NCBI GenBank assembly: GCA_040902925.1
Contig: JBBDWJ010000070.1
Location: forward strand, 1-7,463
Length of the DNA: 7,463 nucleotides
Reading direction: 5' to 3'
DNA from: JBBDWJ01 sp040902925
Lineage (GTDB): Bacteria; Acidobacteriota; Terriglobia; Bryobacterales; UBA6623
Shown: positions 6,387 to 7,463 of the stretch, in pieces
Position numbering within the stretch: the stretch's first letter is position 1
How the letters are laid out: each line of letters starts with the position of its first letter
Program-made: the position numbers and the translations under genes
Notes under the pieces: model-generated
Told to the model about the DNA's origin: nothing
What the model saw: the letters and a program-made list of their open reading frames with translations, nothing else
Database searches by the model: none

Positions 6387-6857
6387 TCAGACCACGAATG
6401 GCGTGTTTGGCTCGCCTAGTTCCCAATCGAGATGATTGATATAAAACAAGATAAGAGCTTCGGAATAGCGCGGCCGGAACTCCTCCCAGACGCGCTTCCG
6501 CCAACCTGCGGTTAACTTTTCGGCGACCGGGCTGTCCTTGTCGAAGAAACCGCCGCCGTCGTGGGGTATCTCGAGAAAATTGAGAACCTCAACGAGGAAA
6601 GTAATGTTCGACAGCAGTATGCCCTGCGCCAGCTCGCTCGCCAGATCGTTCTCGCCCTGCTGCAGCCGCTCCCACAGTTGCGGCGCCGCCTTGCGCAGCC
6701 GTTCGCGATTGAGCTTGTTGAGGCGGAGACGCATCTTGAAGTTATCCACCAGCCGGTAGGTGCGTAAACTTCCCATTGAGATCAGGCCAATCAACTCCTC
6801 AAAGCGTTCTTTCCCCAACCCTCGATAAATTTCAGAAAGCTCCATTTGGCCGAGCAT
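6387..6857 (-). CDS. conserved-looking helical protein of unknown function, upstream of phosphofructokinase
   Basis: I do not recognise this protein. From ATG 6857 it is 156 aa. That start has AGAGAAG 8 nt upstream; ATG 6845 is an alternative, and an upstream extension to 6971 would be Arg-rich and pass through a GC hairpin, so I reject it. The sequence looks all-helical and soluble, with a basic stretch around KMRLRLNKLNRERLRK (41-56), a hydrophobic helix about 79-97 (GILLSNITFLVEVLNFLEI), a distinctive PHDGGGFFDKD turn (98-108), Trp-rich segments (W119, W124), and an acidic end around NHLDWELGEP. There is no signal peptide and no definite membrane span. It lies 25 nt upstream of the phosphofructokinase gene on the same strand, so co-transcription is likely and a metabolic or regulatory link is possible, but nothing in the sequence states one. 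Confidence 0.7.
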   Translation of the reverse strand: MLGQMELSEIYRGLGKERFEELIGLISMGSLRTYRLVDNFKMRLRLNKLNRERLRKAAPQLWERLQQGENDLASELAQGILLSNITFLVEVLNFLEIPHDGGGFFDKDSPVAEKLTAGWRKRVWEEFRPRYSEALILFYINHLDWELGEPNTPFVV

Positions 6858-6916
6858 AGCACATGCTTCTCTATTGCTCTTTGGAACGCGCAACGCACGC
6901 CCAAGCGGAGACTCGT

Positions 6917-6949
6917 GGCGCCGCCGAAGACTGCTTTGCGGGCGGCGCC
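6917..6949. repeat. GC-rich inverted repeat (9-bp stem, 15-nt loop)
   Basis: GGCGCCGCC (6917-6925) and GGCGGCGCC (6941-6949) are exact reverse complements. It lies in the 231-nt gene-free gap between the macro-domain gene and the 156-aa gene, both on the minus strand. No T-run follows it in the direction of transcription, so an intrinsic terminator is not supported; it may be a rho-independent-like pause or simply GC-rich sequence. Confidence 0.55.
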
Positions 6950-7044
6950 GGAAGTCTAAAAATGCTTCCACCAGGATCGAACCGCGGCCCGCCCGCTCCC
7001 AGCGCCCTACCGGTTTTTGGGCATCACGGCGCCATGGTACCTCT

Positions 7045-7059
7045 CAGTAGTATCTACTG
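7045..7059. repeat. small perfect hairpin CAGTAG-TAT-CTACTG
   Basis: A 6-bp stem with a 3-nt loop lies about 30 nt downstream of the macro-domain stop (minus strand). Its right arm is part of the first copy of the adjacent tandem repeat. No clear function. Confidence 0.5.
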
Positions 7060-7097
7060 GCCAAAAGGTATCTACGGGCCAAAAACATCTACTTGGA
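7050..7097 (-). repeat. ~18-nt tandem repeat at the 3' end of the macro-domain gene
   Basis: GTATCTACTGGCCAAAAG (7050-7067) is followed by GTATCTACGGGCCAAAAA (7068-7085), 16 of 18 identical, then by a degenerate third copy (ATCTACTTGG, 7087-7096, offset by one base). The third copy contains CTA 7089-7091, the TAG stop of the minus-strand gene. Each copy carries a CTA, so TAG recurs just past the real stop. Confidence 0.8.
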
Positions 7098-7463
7098 TAG
7101 CAGCTTCGCGGCTGCCTTGTGGTGCGCCTCGTAGGCAGGTTTGCCGAAAAGCACGAACGAGGCCTGCTCGATAGTGTTATCGGCCTCATTCAGGCCCTCG
7201 ATCACCGTTTTGACGGCGATCTCGGCGGCCTGCTCCAGCGGATAGCCATAGACTCCGGTGCTGATGGCGGGAAAGGTCACCGTCAGGGCGCCTTTTTCCC
7301 GCGCCAGCCGCAACGCGGTGCGATAACAGGAAGCGAGCTGTTCGGGCTCGCCGCGCTTGCCGTCGCGATAGACCGGGCCGACGGCGTGAATGACGTATCG
7401 GGCAGGAAGATTGCCGGCGCCGGTTACGACGGCGTCCCCAGCCGGGCAACGGCCCCTTACCGG
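7089..7463 (-). CDS. macro-domain protein, YmdB-like ADP-ribose-binding hydrolase (5' partial)
   Basis: The minus-strand frame is open from the right edge to TAG 7089-7091, giving 124 codons of the C-terminal part; the N-terminal ADP-ribose loop with the usual NAAN and GGGVDGAIH motifs lies outside the window. The visible part matches the family from 'CPAGDAVVT' (6-14, usual CPTGEAxxT) through YVIHAVGP (23-30) to loop 2, FPAISTGVYGYP (64-75), which wraps the distal ribose and phosphates. It ends with a helix about 112-122. Known members remove ADP-ribose from proteins or deacetylate O-acetyl-ADP-ribose; E. coli YmdB also affects RNase III. Which activity applies here cannot be told. It is read toward the 156-aa gene but separated by 231 nt, so a shared transcript is uncertain. 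Confidence 0.93.
   Translation of the reverse strand, partial: PVRGRCPAGDAVVTGAGNLPARYVIHAVGPVYRDGKRGEPEQLASCYRTALRLAREKGALTVTFPAISTGVYGYPLEQAAEIAVKTVIEGLNEADNTIEQASFVLFGKPAYEAHHKAAAKLLSK

Noticed and set aside
6960..7030. tRNA-like pieces on the minus strand: GGTTCGATCC like a T-loop, and GCCC...GGTAGGGC like a D-arm
   Set aside because: The T-stem does not pair, no anticodon stem fits between the two arms, and the acceptor ends do not complement. No tRNA can be folded.
7050..7097. Possible CRISPR-like array from the repeated GTATCTAC unit
   Set aside because: Copies are adjacent with no spacers, only two to three units of 18 nt, and no cas genes.

Overview
The window is GC-rich bacterial DNA. 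It carries six protein-coding regions packed closely on both strands, separated by short intergenic stretches full of small palindromes and tandem repeats. I would guess Acidobacteriota (Solibacter/Bryobacter-like) from three things: the HEAT-fused nucleotide-transporter type, the PPi-type phosphofructokinase, and the intergenic palindromes that look like REP elements. This is inference; no rRNA or other marker gene is present.

Left half, plus strand (1-4986): The window opens inside a large protein. Its visible N-terminal part is the end of an Npt1/Npt2-like (ATP/ADP-translocase-type) membrane transporter, followed by a long HEAT-repeat-like helical region. A small stand-alone cyclic-nucleotide-binding-fold protein follows after 17 nt, and its nucleotide-contacting residues are missing. 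After a 186-nt gap with a nested dyad comes a cytosolic GAF-PAS-HisKA-HATPase sensor kinase. It overlaps by 4 nt (ATGA) a response regulator that has a receiver domain and a coiled-coil tail but no DNA-binding or enzymatic output. Together these could form one membrane-scaffold and signalling locus, but only the kinase/regulator pairing is strongly supported.

Convergent junction (4987-5185): No gene. It is built from repeats. Two nearly identical small hairpins sit in inverted orientation on either side of a perfect 25-bp inverted repeat with a 31-nt spacer. There is also a 13/14-nt tandem repeat, and an 18-nt tandem repeat that runs over the stop codon of the minus-strand gene.

Right half, minus strand (7463-5186, read right to left): a macro-domain (ADP-ribose-binding, YmdB-like) protein whose N-terminus lies beyond the window; a 231-nt gene-free gap with a GC-rich hairpin and a tandem repeat; an unrecognised helical protein of about 156 aa; and, 25 nt later and probably in the same operon, a 6-phosphofructokinase with the residue signature of the pyrophosphate-dependent type.

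A recurring oddity is the number of short tandem duplications (9-18 nt). Several overlap stop codons (2528-2530, 5186-5188, 7089-7091, and weakly 4984-4986). I found no tRNA, rRNA, CRISPR array, complete insertion sequence or convincing intrinsic terminator.
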